DNA of 6,531 nucleotides from contig CAMQBR010000070.1 in NCBI GenBank assembly GCA_946999045.1, positions 1 through 6,531 on the forward strand. Direction: 5' to 3'. The translations under genes and the position numbers were made by a program. The notes under the pieces were generated by a model, which saw only the letters and a program-made list of their open reading frames with translations, had not been told where the DNA came from and ran no database searches. Origin of the DNA: an uncultured Prevotella sp. (GTDB lineage: Bacteria > Bacteroidota > Bacteroidia > Bacteroidales > Bacteroidaceae). This document shows positions 1 through 6,531 of the stretch, piece by piece. How positions within the stretch are numbered: position 1 is the first letter of the stretch; each line of letters starts with the position of its first letter.

Positions 1-59
1 GGAGTGCAACAAACCCGAAAAACATTTGTTTCGTTGAGTACAAACATAAGTTTTTAGGG

Positions 60-90
60 CAAAGGTAGTAAAGTTGGAAGCCCACACAAA
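60..90 (-). promoter_or_regulatory. Bacteroidota consensus promoter reading left out of the window
   Basis: On the minus strand TTTG (87-90) is followed after exactly 19 nt by TACCTTTG (60-67), matching both the -33 TTTG and -7 TAnnTTTG elements of the Bacteroidota primary sigma factor at ideal spacing. Transcription should start near position 54-56 and run off the left edge. It lies beyond the operon's hairpin terminator, so it starts a separate transcription unit whose gene is mostly or wholly outside the window. Confidence 0.7.
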
Positions 91-140
91 AGCGGCTAAT
101 ATTGGATGCTTAGTTTAAAAAAGACAACATTATAAAATAA

Positions 141-229
141 AGTTTGCTGTCATTTCTATCACTCTATTATTAGATATAAAGTACTGATAATAAACATAGT
201 ACCAAGAGTGTTAAAAATGGCAGCAAACT
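141..229 (-). terminator. Long imperfect hairpin, probable operon terminator
   Basis: The 26-nt arms 141-166 and 204-229 are inverted copies with only about four or five mismatches, some of which become G-U pairs in RNA; the outermost nine bases, AGTTTGCTG and CAGCAAACT, match perfectly. The 37-nt loop holds a secondary inverted repeat GTACT (181-185) / AGTAC (198-202). On the minus strand the stem starts about 40 nt after the thioredoxin stop and is followed by a T-rich tail (TTATTTTAT), as for an intrinsic terminator. A small extra hairpin, AGCTT-N3-AAGCT (256-268), sits directly after the stop codon. The stem is longer than most terminators, so a small palindromic element is an alternative. 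Confidence 0.55.
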
Positions 230-268
230 AAATTAAAACAAACAATAATATTACAAGCTTGCTAAGCT

Positions 269-1453
269 CTATTTCAAATACATTTTTACTGTTTCATAAA
301 TCCGCTCACCACGCAAACCCTTAGCAAGAATGTTTCCTTCTGGATCAATGAGCAAAATCTCTGGGATAGAAATAATATTATATGATTCTAAAACACGAGA
401 ACGCTGTTCCCTTGGTAATAGAAGATGAGTCCACGTAGCCTTATCTGTCTCAATCGCTTTTAGCCATTCAGTCTTATGAAGATCAGTAGACACACCTAAC
501 ACTACAAAACCCTTAGACTTAAACTCCTCGTACGCCTTACGAATGTTTGGCGTTTCCTTACGGCACCATTTACAGCTTGAACTCCAGAAATCTACCAATA
601 CATACTTCCCACGGAAATCATTTAGACTGATACGTTTCCCTGTTTCATTAACACCAACTATATTTGGTGCCTTCTCACCTACAAGTGTGCTTTTTGCTTT
701 CAACACCTTTCTAAAAGCAAGCTGATAATAATGAGAATCTTGCAAGTCTGGACCAAATCCCTGTAACATACGTTCAGCCTCATCAACCTTTGCTTTTGTA
801 TCAAGTTTAGAATGCTGCAGTTTATATGTATAATAGAGATAAATGCCAAAAGGAATGCCACACTGTGCAGTAATCTGTGTGTCAAGCCAAGACCGTAGTT
901 GCTTATAAGCATTATTATAAATAGGAGCTGTTGTCCTCTTTATTTCTTCCATTTCCTTGTTATCATTCTTTTCTCTCGCAGCATAGAACACCTGATCAAG
1001 CGAGTCAAGAAGTTGTTTTTGCCCTACTCTATCACGCTCTTTCACAAACTGTTCATAAAGAGTTTGAAAAGGCGAACTACTTGATTCGACTTTTATACCC
1101 TTTGTTGCGCTGAAAGAAAAGACAAAATCATTCATGCCATTAGAAGGAAAGATGTAACAACCTTGCAAGAAGGCAGCCTCCATATCTTTCTTCTCGGAGA
1201 CAGGGGTAATAAAGAGCAGCTGAGATTTCAACGTATCATTATGATAGTTAAAACCTTGATTCACAACTCTTATTGAATCAAGTGGAAGCAAATAAACATT
1301 CTGCTCATCATAAACAGAAAAAACATAGAGTTGCTTAATTGCAGGATTAGAAACACGTCCCACAAGTATTACACCCTTAGATTGAATAATCAAACAGAAG
1401 AAAAGTAAAAGAACTAAAAGTCCACTTCTACGTAACATATTATTATCTTTCAT
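269..1453 (-). CDS. TlpA-like periplasmic thioredoxin with DUF4369-like N-terminus
   Basis: Probable periplasmic thiol-disulfide oxidoreductase of the TlpA/ResA/AhpC-TSA type. A hydrophobic segment (about residues 10-23) after K/R residues acts as signal peptide or anchor; there is no proper lipobox before C20. Residues about 28-120 resemble the DUF4369 domain found ahead of many Bacteroidota TlpA proteins (G-x-V pattern, then PLDSIRVVNQGFNY). A charged helical linker (about 130-250) follows. The thioredoxin fold spans about 258-394: GEKAPNIVG, the FRGKYVLVDFW strand, active site C294-K-W-C297 and the expected cis-proline at P364 (SIPEILLIDPEG). Both cysteines are present, so it should be redox active. 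The ATG at 1453 overlaps the SusD end by 11 nt; an ATG at 1438 (M6), 4 nt past the SusD stop, would also give a good signal peptide and cannot be excluded. Translational coupling to SusD is likely. Its redox partner and direction (reductase or oxidase) are unknown. Confidence 0.94.
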   Translation of the reverse strand: MKDNNMLRRSGLLVLLLFFCLIIQSKGVILVGRVSNPAIKQLYVFSVYDEQNVYLLPLDSIRVVNQGFNYHNDTLKSQLLFITPVSEKKDMEAAFLQGCYIFPSNGMNDFVFSFSATKGIKVESSSSPFQTLYEQFVKERDRVGQKQLLDSLDQVFYAAREKNDNKEMEEIKRTTAPIYNNAYKQLRSWLDTQITAQCGIPFGIYLYYTYKLQHSKLDTKAKVDEAERMLQGFGPDLQDSHYYQLAFRKVLKAKSTLVGEKAPNIVGVNETGKRISLNDFRGKYVLVDFWSSSCKWCRKETPNIRKAYEEFKSKGFVVLGVSTDLHKTEWLKAIETDKATWTHLLLPREQRSRVLESYNIISIPEILLIDPEGNILAKGLRGERIYETVKMYLK

Positions 1454-2840
1454 TTTGTTGCATTGAATTCTTATTAAACCTCATGACCTTTGCGGGAATA
1501 GGAAGTACATAAAGAGGCGAATTGGGCTCTAAAGTAGACGTCCCCTCACTTGTAATATGAGTTACAGTCTTTGCAAATTGTGATCCTTGATTCAACCGCT
1601 TTAGATCAATATACCTCACCATACCAGACATTGCAAGTTCACGTCTGCGCTCCTCAAGAACCTTATGCAAAGCATCGTTCCTATCGGTTGCAACAATATC
1701 TGTATTATTTTTGATTCGGTTGTCTCGTAACTTGTTAATAAGAGACATGGCACGCTCAACAGACCCTTCTCGTGCTTCACATTCTGCAGCAATAAGATAG
1801 ATTTCAGGAGATGACACTGCTAAATTTGCTCGTAAGTAAGGAGCCCAGACATATTTATTTGTTGGGATATTACGGAAGTTCTTTGTAAAATAGATTTGAA
1901 GTCGCATATCATCCTCAGAAAAGAGGCTAATAAGTTCGTCAGAGCCAAAGACCTTAGAACTCAAACCATACACGTATGGTGCAAATTTAATATAAATATT
2001 TTCTGGGTTATCAATATCTTGCGGAACATTGGTGCGTCCTATAGAACTTTGCGGTTTTACCACGGCATACTTCTTCAAATCTAATAAAGAATTGTTAATT
2101 TCCAACACTTCGTTTGCAGCCTTTAAAGCCTCAGCGTAATTACCCATATACAAATACATTTTAGCCAAAACACCATATCCTGCAGCCTTTGATGCTCTAA
2201 AAGCATTTCCTTTAGCCTGCACAGGTAAATTCGGCAAAGCAGTTTGTAAGTCAGACAAAATCTGTGCATAAACATCTTTAACACTTGCCCTAACAAGGTT
2301 CTTCTTTGAAATATCCTCATCTAATATTAGAGGTACACCAGGGTCCGACTCCGCCGTACGTACATCATAATGTTTTGCGTAACCATTAACAAGATAAAGG
2401 TACTCCAATGCTCTACTTATCAAAGCCTCAGCTCGAATAGAGAGTTTTTGTTGTTCATCAGAGCCGTCAGCATTCATGATATTATCTATAACCGTATTGT
2501 AATAATAAATTCGGTTATAAGAAGCAAACCAAAATCCATCATCTTGTGCATCGCCAAAAACCTCCTTCTTAAAAAGATATAGGTTACGAATAGACTGGTC
2601 TACACTGTTTAATCCAGGCGTAGCAGTACCTTCTGCAACGTCAGGAAGAAAAACATCATCCGTAAGGTATGCAGAATAAGTGTCTGAAACTTTCTGCACA
2701 CTTTCATAGTTCAGTAACGTTTCATAATCACTCACCGTTGTAGGGATTTTCTCACCCTTAGGCTTTATATCAAGAAAATCATTGCAACCCGTTAGCATCA
2801 CCACAACACAGATTGACAATATTGTCGTAACATTCTTCAT
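1443..2840 (-). CDS. SusD/RagB-type nutrient-binding surface lipoprotein
   Basis: Surface-exposed, lipid-anchored substrate-binding partner of the SusC-like transporter; in characterised systems it forms the lid of the barrel. The N-terminus has a lipoprotein signal peptide with lipobox LTGC (16-19), so the mature protein starts at C19, followed by the family-typical NDFLDIKPKG. Family hallmarks: a helical TPR-like core with SRALEYLYLVNGY (142-154), AKMYLYMGNYAEALKAANEVL (226-246) and YLIAAECEAREG (348-359); the C-terminal signature EERRRELAMSGMVRYIDLKRL (396-416); and the closing LPIPAKVM...NKNSMQQN. At 465 aa it is at the short end for SusD proteins, but all hallmark segments are present, so it looks intact. 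The start lies 11 nt after the SusC stop, behind an A-rich stretch (GTTAATAAGAA) typical of Bacteroidota ribosome binding. Its end overlaps the next gene by 11 nt. The sequence alone does not reveal whether the ligand is a glycan, a peptide or something else. Confidence 0.97.
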   Translation of the reverse strand: MKNVTTILSICVVVMLTGCNDFLDIKPKGEKIPTTVSDYETLLNYESVQKVSDTYSAYLTDDVFLPDVAEGTATPGLNSVDQSIRNLYLFKKEVFGDAQDDGFWFASYNRIYYYNTVIDNIMNADGSDEQQKLSIRAEALISRALEYLYLVNGYAKHYDVRTAESDPGVPLILDEDISKKNLVRASVKDVYAQILSDLQTALPNLPVQAKGNAFRASKAAGYGVLAKMYLYMGNYAEALKAANEVLEINNSLLDLKKYAVVKPQSSIGRTNVPQDIDNPENIYIKFAPYVYGLSSKVFGSDELISLFSEDDMRLQIYFTKNFRNIPTNKYVWAPYLRANLAVSSPEIYLIAAECEAREGSVERAMSLINKLRDNRIKNNTDIVATDRNDALHKVLEERRRELAMSGMVRYIDLKRLNQGSQFAKTVTHITSEGTSTLEPNSPLYVLPIPAKVMRFNKNSMQQNER

Positions 2841-2851
2841 TTCTTATTAAC

Positions 2852-5800
2852 TTAAAATTTAGCAGATAAACCAATTGACCAAGTCGTTGGGTTAGGAATA
2901 CCTCTTTGTCCCCATCCGTAACCAAATATTCCGAGAGCCTCAGGGTCAATCCCTTCATTATTTGCGCACCAAGTCAGGAGGTTTTGCACTTGTAGTATCA
3001 GAGCCAAATTACTAAACCCCCATTTCCCAATTAGCTGCTTATCAAAGTTATAGGTAAGCGACAAGTCACGTAACTTTACATAATCTCCTTTAATAACATG
3101 AACATCAGCAGCATACCAAGGGTGACGAACCGTTGTTGCATCAAGGCTATAACCCGTAAATGCTGGAGTTACATTAGCACGTTTCTCATCACCAGGTTGT
3201 TGCCATCTATTCAGAATATCTCGATTCACATTTGTTGTTGGGGCAACAGAAAGGAAAGGAGCAGCCTCACCTCGAAGTACGTGACCACCATAATAAACAA
3301 ACATAATAGAGAGATTAAAATTCTTATAAGTGAAAATATTAGTTAGGGACCCATTATATTTTGGGATTCTTGTTCCCGAATATACCAAATCATCCAAAGA
3401 TGTAACTTCCTTTGCAACACGACTCCCACCATCGACATAATATTGTGGTGTACCATCTGTTCCATTCAATCCTGCATAACGGAAACTGAAGATTGCCCCC
3501 AATGGATAACCCTTTACAGAAGCATTTCCAGAAGTTATACCGAAGACATTGATATCAGAGTCATCTATATCTATCAACTTATTCTTATTATAACCAAAGT
3601 TTAGAGTAGTAGACCATGAGAAGTCAGTTGTTCTTATATTATTACTACTCAACATAAACTCAATACCGCGGTTATACATTGTACCATAATTCAGTGTAAC
3701 CCTTCGCCATCCAAGTGTCGGGTCAGCTTCCCTGTTTGCCAACAAATCATTCGAACGTTTGTTATAGAACTCCAAGGCACCTGTGATACGATTCCCAAAG
3801 AAAGCGAAATCGACACCGATGTTTGTTGTAGCTGTCTTTTCCCAACGTAATGTTGGATTAGGTGGATTCTTGATAGCAGATGCAAAATCTCTACTCCACT
3901 GATTATAACGTGCAGCTTCTAAAGTTAGATAAGGTCCTGCATCTTTCGGAATATTTCCACCAATACCATAAGTTAACCTTAAGGTTAGATTATCAATCCA
4001 TGATGCTTTACCTTTCCAAAACTTCTCTCGCATAATATGCCACGCACCACCGACTGACCAAAGTGGACGATATTGAAACTTGGGATCTGTACCAAATAGA
4101 TTTGATTGGTCTACACGAATACTACCTGTTATATCATATCGATTATCAAAACTATAAGCAGCATTACTATAAAAGGACACAAAACGATTTTCTACATCCG
4201 TTATATAATTGTTATAAATAGACTGCCACATGAAATAACCATTGAGCGACTCTGTTCGCATAAGTGATGATAGCGTCAACGGATTAACAGGCTTATATCC
4301 TAAACTACTTTCATCGAAGCCCATATAATAGACAGAGGTTCCTGTAGACTTTTTTTGTCTCCGCTCTCCACCTGCAATTGCAGTAATAGAGTTTTTCCCA
4401 AATTCCTTGGAGAAGTTTAACTGTGCACGCAACGTGTAAGCAGACATATCACTTCTATACTCTCCCATCTGTGCTCCCTTTGGAACATTGAGTGTAAGAG
4501 TCTTCCGCATAGTATTATACTGTGCAGCATCGTTAATCATATTACGTACATAATATGATTCTGCACTATGAAACTCTGTCGTCTTACTCACAGTATTCTC
4601 AGTCTGGAAACGAATATCAAAATTTAAACCTTTTGCAATCTTAAAGTTTAATCCAAGCTGAATCTTATAATATTGATCTTTCGTTATGAAGTTCTCTTCT
4701 TTTCGATTTGTAATCGGATTAAAGCTCTCATCCATAAGTCCAAGTTCTTTCAAACGTTCTAATTCAAAATCGGACTTATATTTAGGAAAGTTGATTGGTG
4801 TTCCATTTTTATCACGAAGCATTGTATATGAAGGGTAATTATGGTAGATATCTGTAAACTGCCCCATACCAGTATCACCCTTATCACGTGAAAAGCTACC
4901 TGTCACACTAAGATCAGCATTTAGCCATCTAAAGAAGCCAATGTTATCACGTAAGCTAAATCCATATCTCTCTGATGATAGATATCGAGCATTATAGCTA
5001 TTCCCATCATAATTAAGGCTGACAGCATAACGATTAGCCCAGTTACCACCTAAAATGCTAACATTATGTTGATGCCGAACCCCTGTTTTCGTGTAGAAAT
5101 CTTCAAGTTCCTTTCGATTATCTAAATTCCGATATACTTCTAAGCCTTTTTCTAATTCATTATTATCTATCATTCCTGCTCTATTCTTATACAAAAGTTC
5201 CAAAACAGGATTAACCCTTTCACGTGGGTCAAGATAGGCGTATTGACCAGGATCATATTTGAATCCATCCTTTTGTAAATCAACTAACTCTCTACTATTC
5301 AACCGATGTAGTCCACTCATATTTGGGGCTGGAGTGAACTTTATACTGGCATCATATTGAACCGAGGTTTTTCCATTTCCCTTTCCATCAATAGTTGTAA
5401 TAACTATAACTCCATTAGCAGCTCGTGCACCATAAATAGATGCTGCCGCAGCATCTTTTAGGAAAGTTATATTCTTAACAACAGAAGGGTTTATACTGCT
5501 GATATTTCCTTCGAAAGGAAGTCCATCTACCACAAGCAAAGGCTCATTGCGAGTAGGACCACCACGGAGAGTTGACATACCTCTTAGATAATATTCACCA
5601 TTTTGAAAAACAAGTCCAGGGACCATTCCTTCCAATCGGTTAATAATGTTCGTTTGTAACTTATCTTTCAATTTATCTGCAGTTACAACATTAAACGAAC
5701 CTGTAGTTCTCTCACGAGACAACGTCTGATAACCCGTTACAATAACCTCATTCAAAGGATTATCGTCAACCTTCATGACAATCTTCAAAGGACCATCATG

Positions 5801-6163
5801 AAGTGCAGCAACTTCCATAGTTTTCATACCTATGTATGAGATTACAAGAGTTGACTCATTAGAGTTTAGCCATATATTGAAATGCCCCTCAGCATCTGTA
5901 AGACACATATTCTTGCCATTCTTAACAGCAATGGTCACACCAATTAGGGTTTCTCCTTTTTCATCCACTATTATTCCTGATACGTGTCGTTTTTGAGACA
6001 CTTTCTGTCCATTATAAAACTCACGAGTTAAAGAGTCTGCGTAAGTAGATTGCACATACTGAGATGGAGGGACAAACAATGCACATAACATACATATGCG
6101 CAAATGGCACCTCTTCAATAAAACGAGAAAATCTCTTTTGACTTTGTAGGCTTCTTCTCTCAT
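2852..6163 (-). CDS. SusC/RagA-type TonB-dependent outer-membrane transporter
   Basis: Outer-membrane nutrient importer, energised by TonB-ExbBD, that forms the barrel capped by the SusD-like lipoprotein encoded next. Visible in order: a basic, hydrophobic signal region (about residues 1-42, plausible cleavage after S-T-Y-A at 39-42); a carboxypeptidase-regulatory-like beta domain (about 61-132, starting VSGIIVDEKGETLIGVTI); a TonB-box-like stretch LNEVIVTGYQ (137-146); a plug domain (about 150-257) with LLVVDGLPFEG and the hallmark SIYGARAANGVIVITT near its end; then a 22-stranded-type barrel to the C-terminus, which ends in AKF with the aromatic last residue usual for barrel assembly. The length of 1103 aa is normal for the family. 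No STN domain precedes the plug, which argues against direct anti-sigma signalling of the FecA type. The ATG at 6163 is the first in frame after an upstream stop and lacks a Shine-Dalgarno site; M25 is an alternative start that would also leave a signal peptide. First gene of the operon. Substrate unknown. Confidence 0.97.
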   Translation of the reverse strand: MREEAYKVKRDFLVLLKRCHLRICMLCALFVPPSQYVQSTYADSLTREFYNGQKVSQKRHVSGIIVDEKGETLIGVTIAVKNGKNMCLTDAEGHFNIWLNSNESTLVISYIGMKTMEVAALHDGPLKIVMKVDDNPLNEVIVTGYQTLSRERTTGSFNVVTADKLKDKLQTNIINRLEGMVPGLVFQNGEYYLRGMSTLRGGPTRNEPLLVVDGLPFEGNISSINPSVVKNITFLKDAAAASIYGARAANGVIVITTIDGKGNGKTSVQYDASIKFTPAPNMSGLHRLNSRELVDLQKDGFKYDPGQYAYLDPRERVNPVLELLYKNRAGMIDNNELEKGLEVYRNLDNRKELEDFYTKTGVRHQHNVSILGGNWANRYAVSLNYDGNSYNARYLSSERYGFSLRDNIGFFRWLNADLSVTGSFSRDKGDTGMGQFTDIYHNYPSYTMLRDKNGTPINFPKYKSDFELERLKELGLMDESFNPITNRKEENFITKDQYYKIQLGLNFKIAKGLNFDIRFQTENTVSKTTEFHSAESYYVRNMINDAAQYNTMRKTLTLNVPKGAQMGEYRSDMSAYTLRAQLNFSKEFGKNSITAIAGGERRQKKSTGTSVYYMGFDESSLGYKPVNPLTLSSLMRTESLNGYFMWQSIYNNYITDVENRFVSFYSNAAYSFDNRYDITGSIRVDQSNLFGTDPKFQYRPLWSVGGAWHIMREKFWKGKASWIDNLTLRLTYGIGGNIPKDAGPYLTLEAARYNQWSRDFASAIKNPPNPTLRWEKTATTNIGVDFAFFGNRITGALEFYNKRSNDLLANREADPTLGWRRVTLNYGTMYNRGIEFMLSSNNIRTTDFSWSTTLNFGYNKNKLIDIDDSDINVFGITSGNASVKGYPLGAIFSFRYAGLNGTDGTPQYYVDGGSRVAKEVTSLDDLVYSGTRIPKYNGSLTNIFTYKNFNLSIMFVYYGGHVLRGEAAPFLSVAPTTNVNRDILNRWQQPGDEKRANVTPAFTGYSLDATTVRHPWYAADVHVIKGDYVKLRDLSLTYNFDKQLIGKWGFSNLALILQVQNLLTWCANNEGIDPEALGIFGYGWGQRGIPNPTTWSIGLSAKF

Positions 6164-6300
6164 AGTAACATTGAAAATAGGTTTATATAATCTGCAAACA
6201 CGTAATCATGTAACAGGAACATATTATGGGACGAAAATAAATATTATTTTTCATAATAACAAGTAATTCTATATCTTTTTTAAATAAAAATCTATCATTT

Positions 6301-6414
6301 AGGTTCAAATGATTGGCTTTCAATAGCCTTATGAGTTATGAAATGCAGTAGGTAATGATTTGACGACCTATCTTCCACGATGATATACAACGCTTTGCAT
6401 AACTTGAATAACCT
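6301..6414 (-). promoter_or_regulatory. Possible structured 5' leader of the SusC operon
   Basis: Minus-strand RNA from this stretch can form nested stems. The ends pair: AGGTT (6410-6414) then CAAG (6403-6406) with TTTG (6306-6309) then AACCT (6301-6305), leaving a small bulge. Inside, 6392-6404 pairs with 6334-6346 at 11 of 13 positions (arms AGTTATGCAAAGC and GCATTTCATAACT). Within that lies TAGGT/ACCTA (6366-6370 with 6349-6353), and to its 3' side a small hairpin GGCT-N6-AGCC (6315-6328). The outer stem would start almost at the predicted transcription start. It does not match the cobalamin or TPP riboswitch motifs I know. Folding is by eye; it could also be a dispersed genomic repeat. 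Confidence 0.35.
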
Positions 6415-6418
6415 GTTG

Positions 6419-6447
6419 CAAAGTTAAGAGTATATCGTGAGAAAAAA
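6419..6447 (-). promoter_or_regulatory. Candidate Bacteroidota-type promoter for the SusC-SusD-TlpA operon
   Basis: Reading the minus strand, TAACTTTG (6419-6426) fits the Bacteroidota primary-sigma -7 consensus TAnnTTTG exactly. The -33 element is poor: only a run of T (TTTT, 6444-6447) lies 17 nt upstream where TTTG at about 19 nt is expected, which may mean an activator is needed. Transcription would begin near 6415 and leave a leader of about 250 nt before the SusC start. I found no other exact TAnnTTTG between here and the gene; a weaker TATTTTCG lies near 6240. Confidence 0.5.
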
Positions 6448-6482
6448 GGATTTTCCCCGAGTTATTTTCGTAAAGTCTCACG
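6436..6482. repeat. Inverted repeat CGTGAGA / TCTCACG around the operon promoter
   Basis: A perfect 7-bp inverted repeat: CGTGAGA at 6436-6442 and TCTCACG at 6476-6482 on the plus strand, 33 nt apart. The arm nearer the gene falls between the -33 and -7 positions of the candidate promoter and the other lies upstream of it, a layout that would suit a regulator binding site. On the minus strand the interval also holds GGGGAAAATCC followed by six T, so it might instead be a weak terminator for a leftward gene beyond the window. Confidence 0.35.
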
Positions 6483-6531
6483 GCTCTTTCATTTAAGAAG
6501 TCTTGGTTCTTATTCTAAATATCATTATTTT

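Larger units (their letters stand above)
6164..6531. other. Intergenic region upstream of the SusC-like gene
   Basis: Non-coding, AT-rich stretch of 368 nt at the right end of the window. From right to left it holds an unremarkable 50-nt edge, the inverted repeat, the candidate promoter and the foldable leader, all listed separately. The last 137 nt before the gene (6164-6300) are very AT-rich with runs of A and T and no recognisable motif. I see no convincing gene, tRNA or mobile element in it. Confidence 0.8.

Noticed and set aside
1..47. Possible 5' end of a minus-strand gene (ATG at 47, MFVLNETNVFRVCC...)
   Set aside because: Only 15 codons are visible, the peptide resembles nothing I recognise, and the leader from the predicted transcription start would be about 8 nt. 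Too little to call a gene.
543..1113. Several 60-70 codon ORFs on both strands within the thioredoxin gene
   Set aside because: They overlap a confidently assigned gene in other frames, have biased meaningless composition and no independent start signals.
3098..3346. An 82-codon plus-strand ORF inside the SusC-like gene
   Set aside because: Antisense shadow of a strongly supported coding region, with no promoter or recognisable protein features.
5600..6163. FecA-type signalling transporter (STN domain) with anti-sigma control
   Set aside because: Only about 60 residues precede the carboxypeptidase-like domain, most of them signal peptide; there is no room for an STN domain, and no sigma/anti-sigma genes are present.
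6183..6254. A 23-codon minus-strand ORF in the SusC leader (MKNNIYFRPIICSCYMITCLQII)
   Set aside because: A leader peptide is conceivable, but such short ORFs are common by chance in AT-rich leaders, and it has no regulatory codon run and no distinct ribosome site.
6283..6300. Transcription attenuator formed by the leader's outer stem and a following T-run
   Set aside because: The T-run on the minus strand is separated from the stem by about ten bases and interrupted, so it does not fit an intrinsic terminator well.

Overview
The window looks like an AT-rich chromosomal segment of a Bacteroidota bacterium, most likely Prevotella or a close relative. The grounds are a SusC/SusD outer-membrane pair, a Bacteroidota-type TlpA-like thioredoxin, starts without Shine-Dalgarno sites, and promoter sequences matching the Bacteroidota TTTG / TAnnTTTG pattern. 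The genus is an inference from overall feel; no rRNA or marker gene is present.

Layout, with all genes on the minus strand (right to left). Positions 6164-6531 are an AT-rich leader and promoter region: a candidate promoter at about 6419-6447, a 7-bp inverted repeat around it, and a stretch (6301-6414) that can fold into nested stems at the start of the predicted transcript. Next come a complete SusC/RagA-type TonB-dependent transporter (2852-6163, 1103 aa), a complete SusD/RagB-type surface lipoprotein (1443-2840, 465 aa), and a complete periplasmic TlpA-like thioredoxin with a CKWC active site (269-1453, 394 aa). The genes are separated by 11 nt (SusC-SusD) and overlap by 11 nt (SusD-TlpA), so they very probably form one operon. 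After the last gene lies a long imperfect hairpin (141-229), probably the operon terminator. A textbook Bacteroidota promoter (60-90) then points left, out of the window.

How the parts work together: SusD should bind a nutrient at the cell surface and cap the SusC barrel, which imports it with TonB energy. The thioredoxin would act on thiols or disulfides in the periplasm, either of the cargo, of an unseen enzyme, or of the import machinery. No glycoside hydrolase, peptidase or regulator is present, so the cargo cannot be named; the thioredoxin partner makes a simple polysaccharide locus less certain. I see no mobile element, CRISPR array, tRNA or rRNA, and the three genes show no frameshift or truncation. 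The most interesting parts are non-coding: the foldable leader with the promoter dyad, and the long hairpin downstream.
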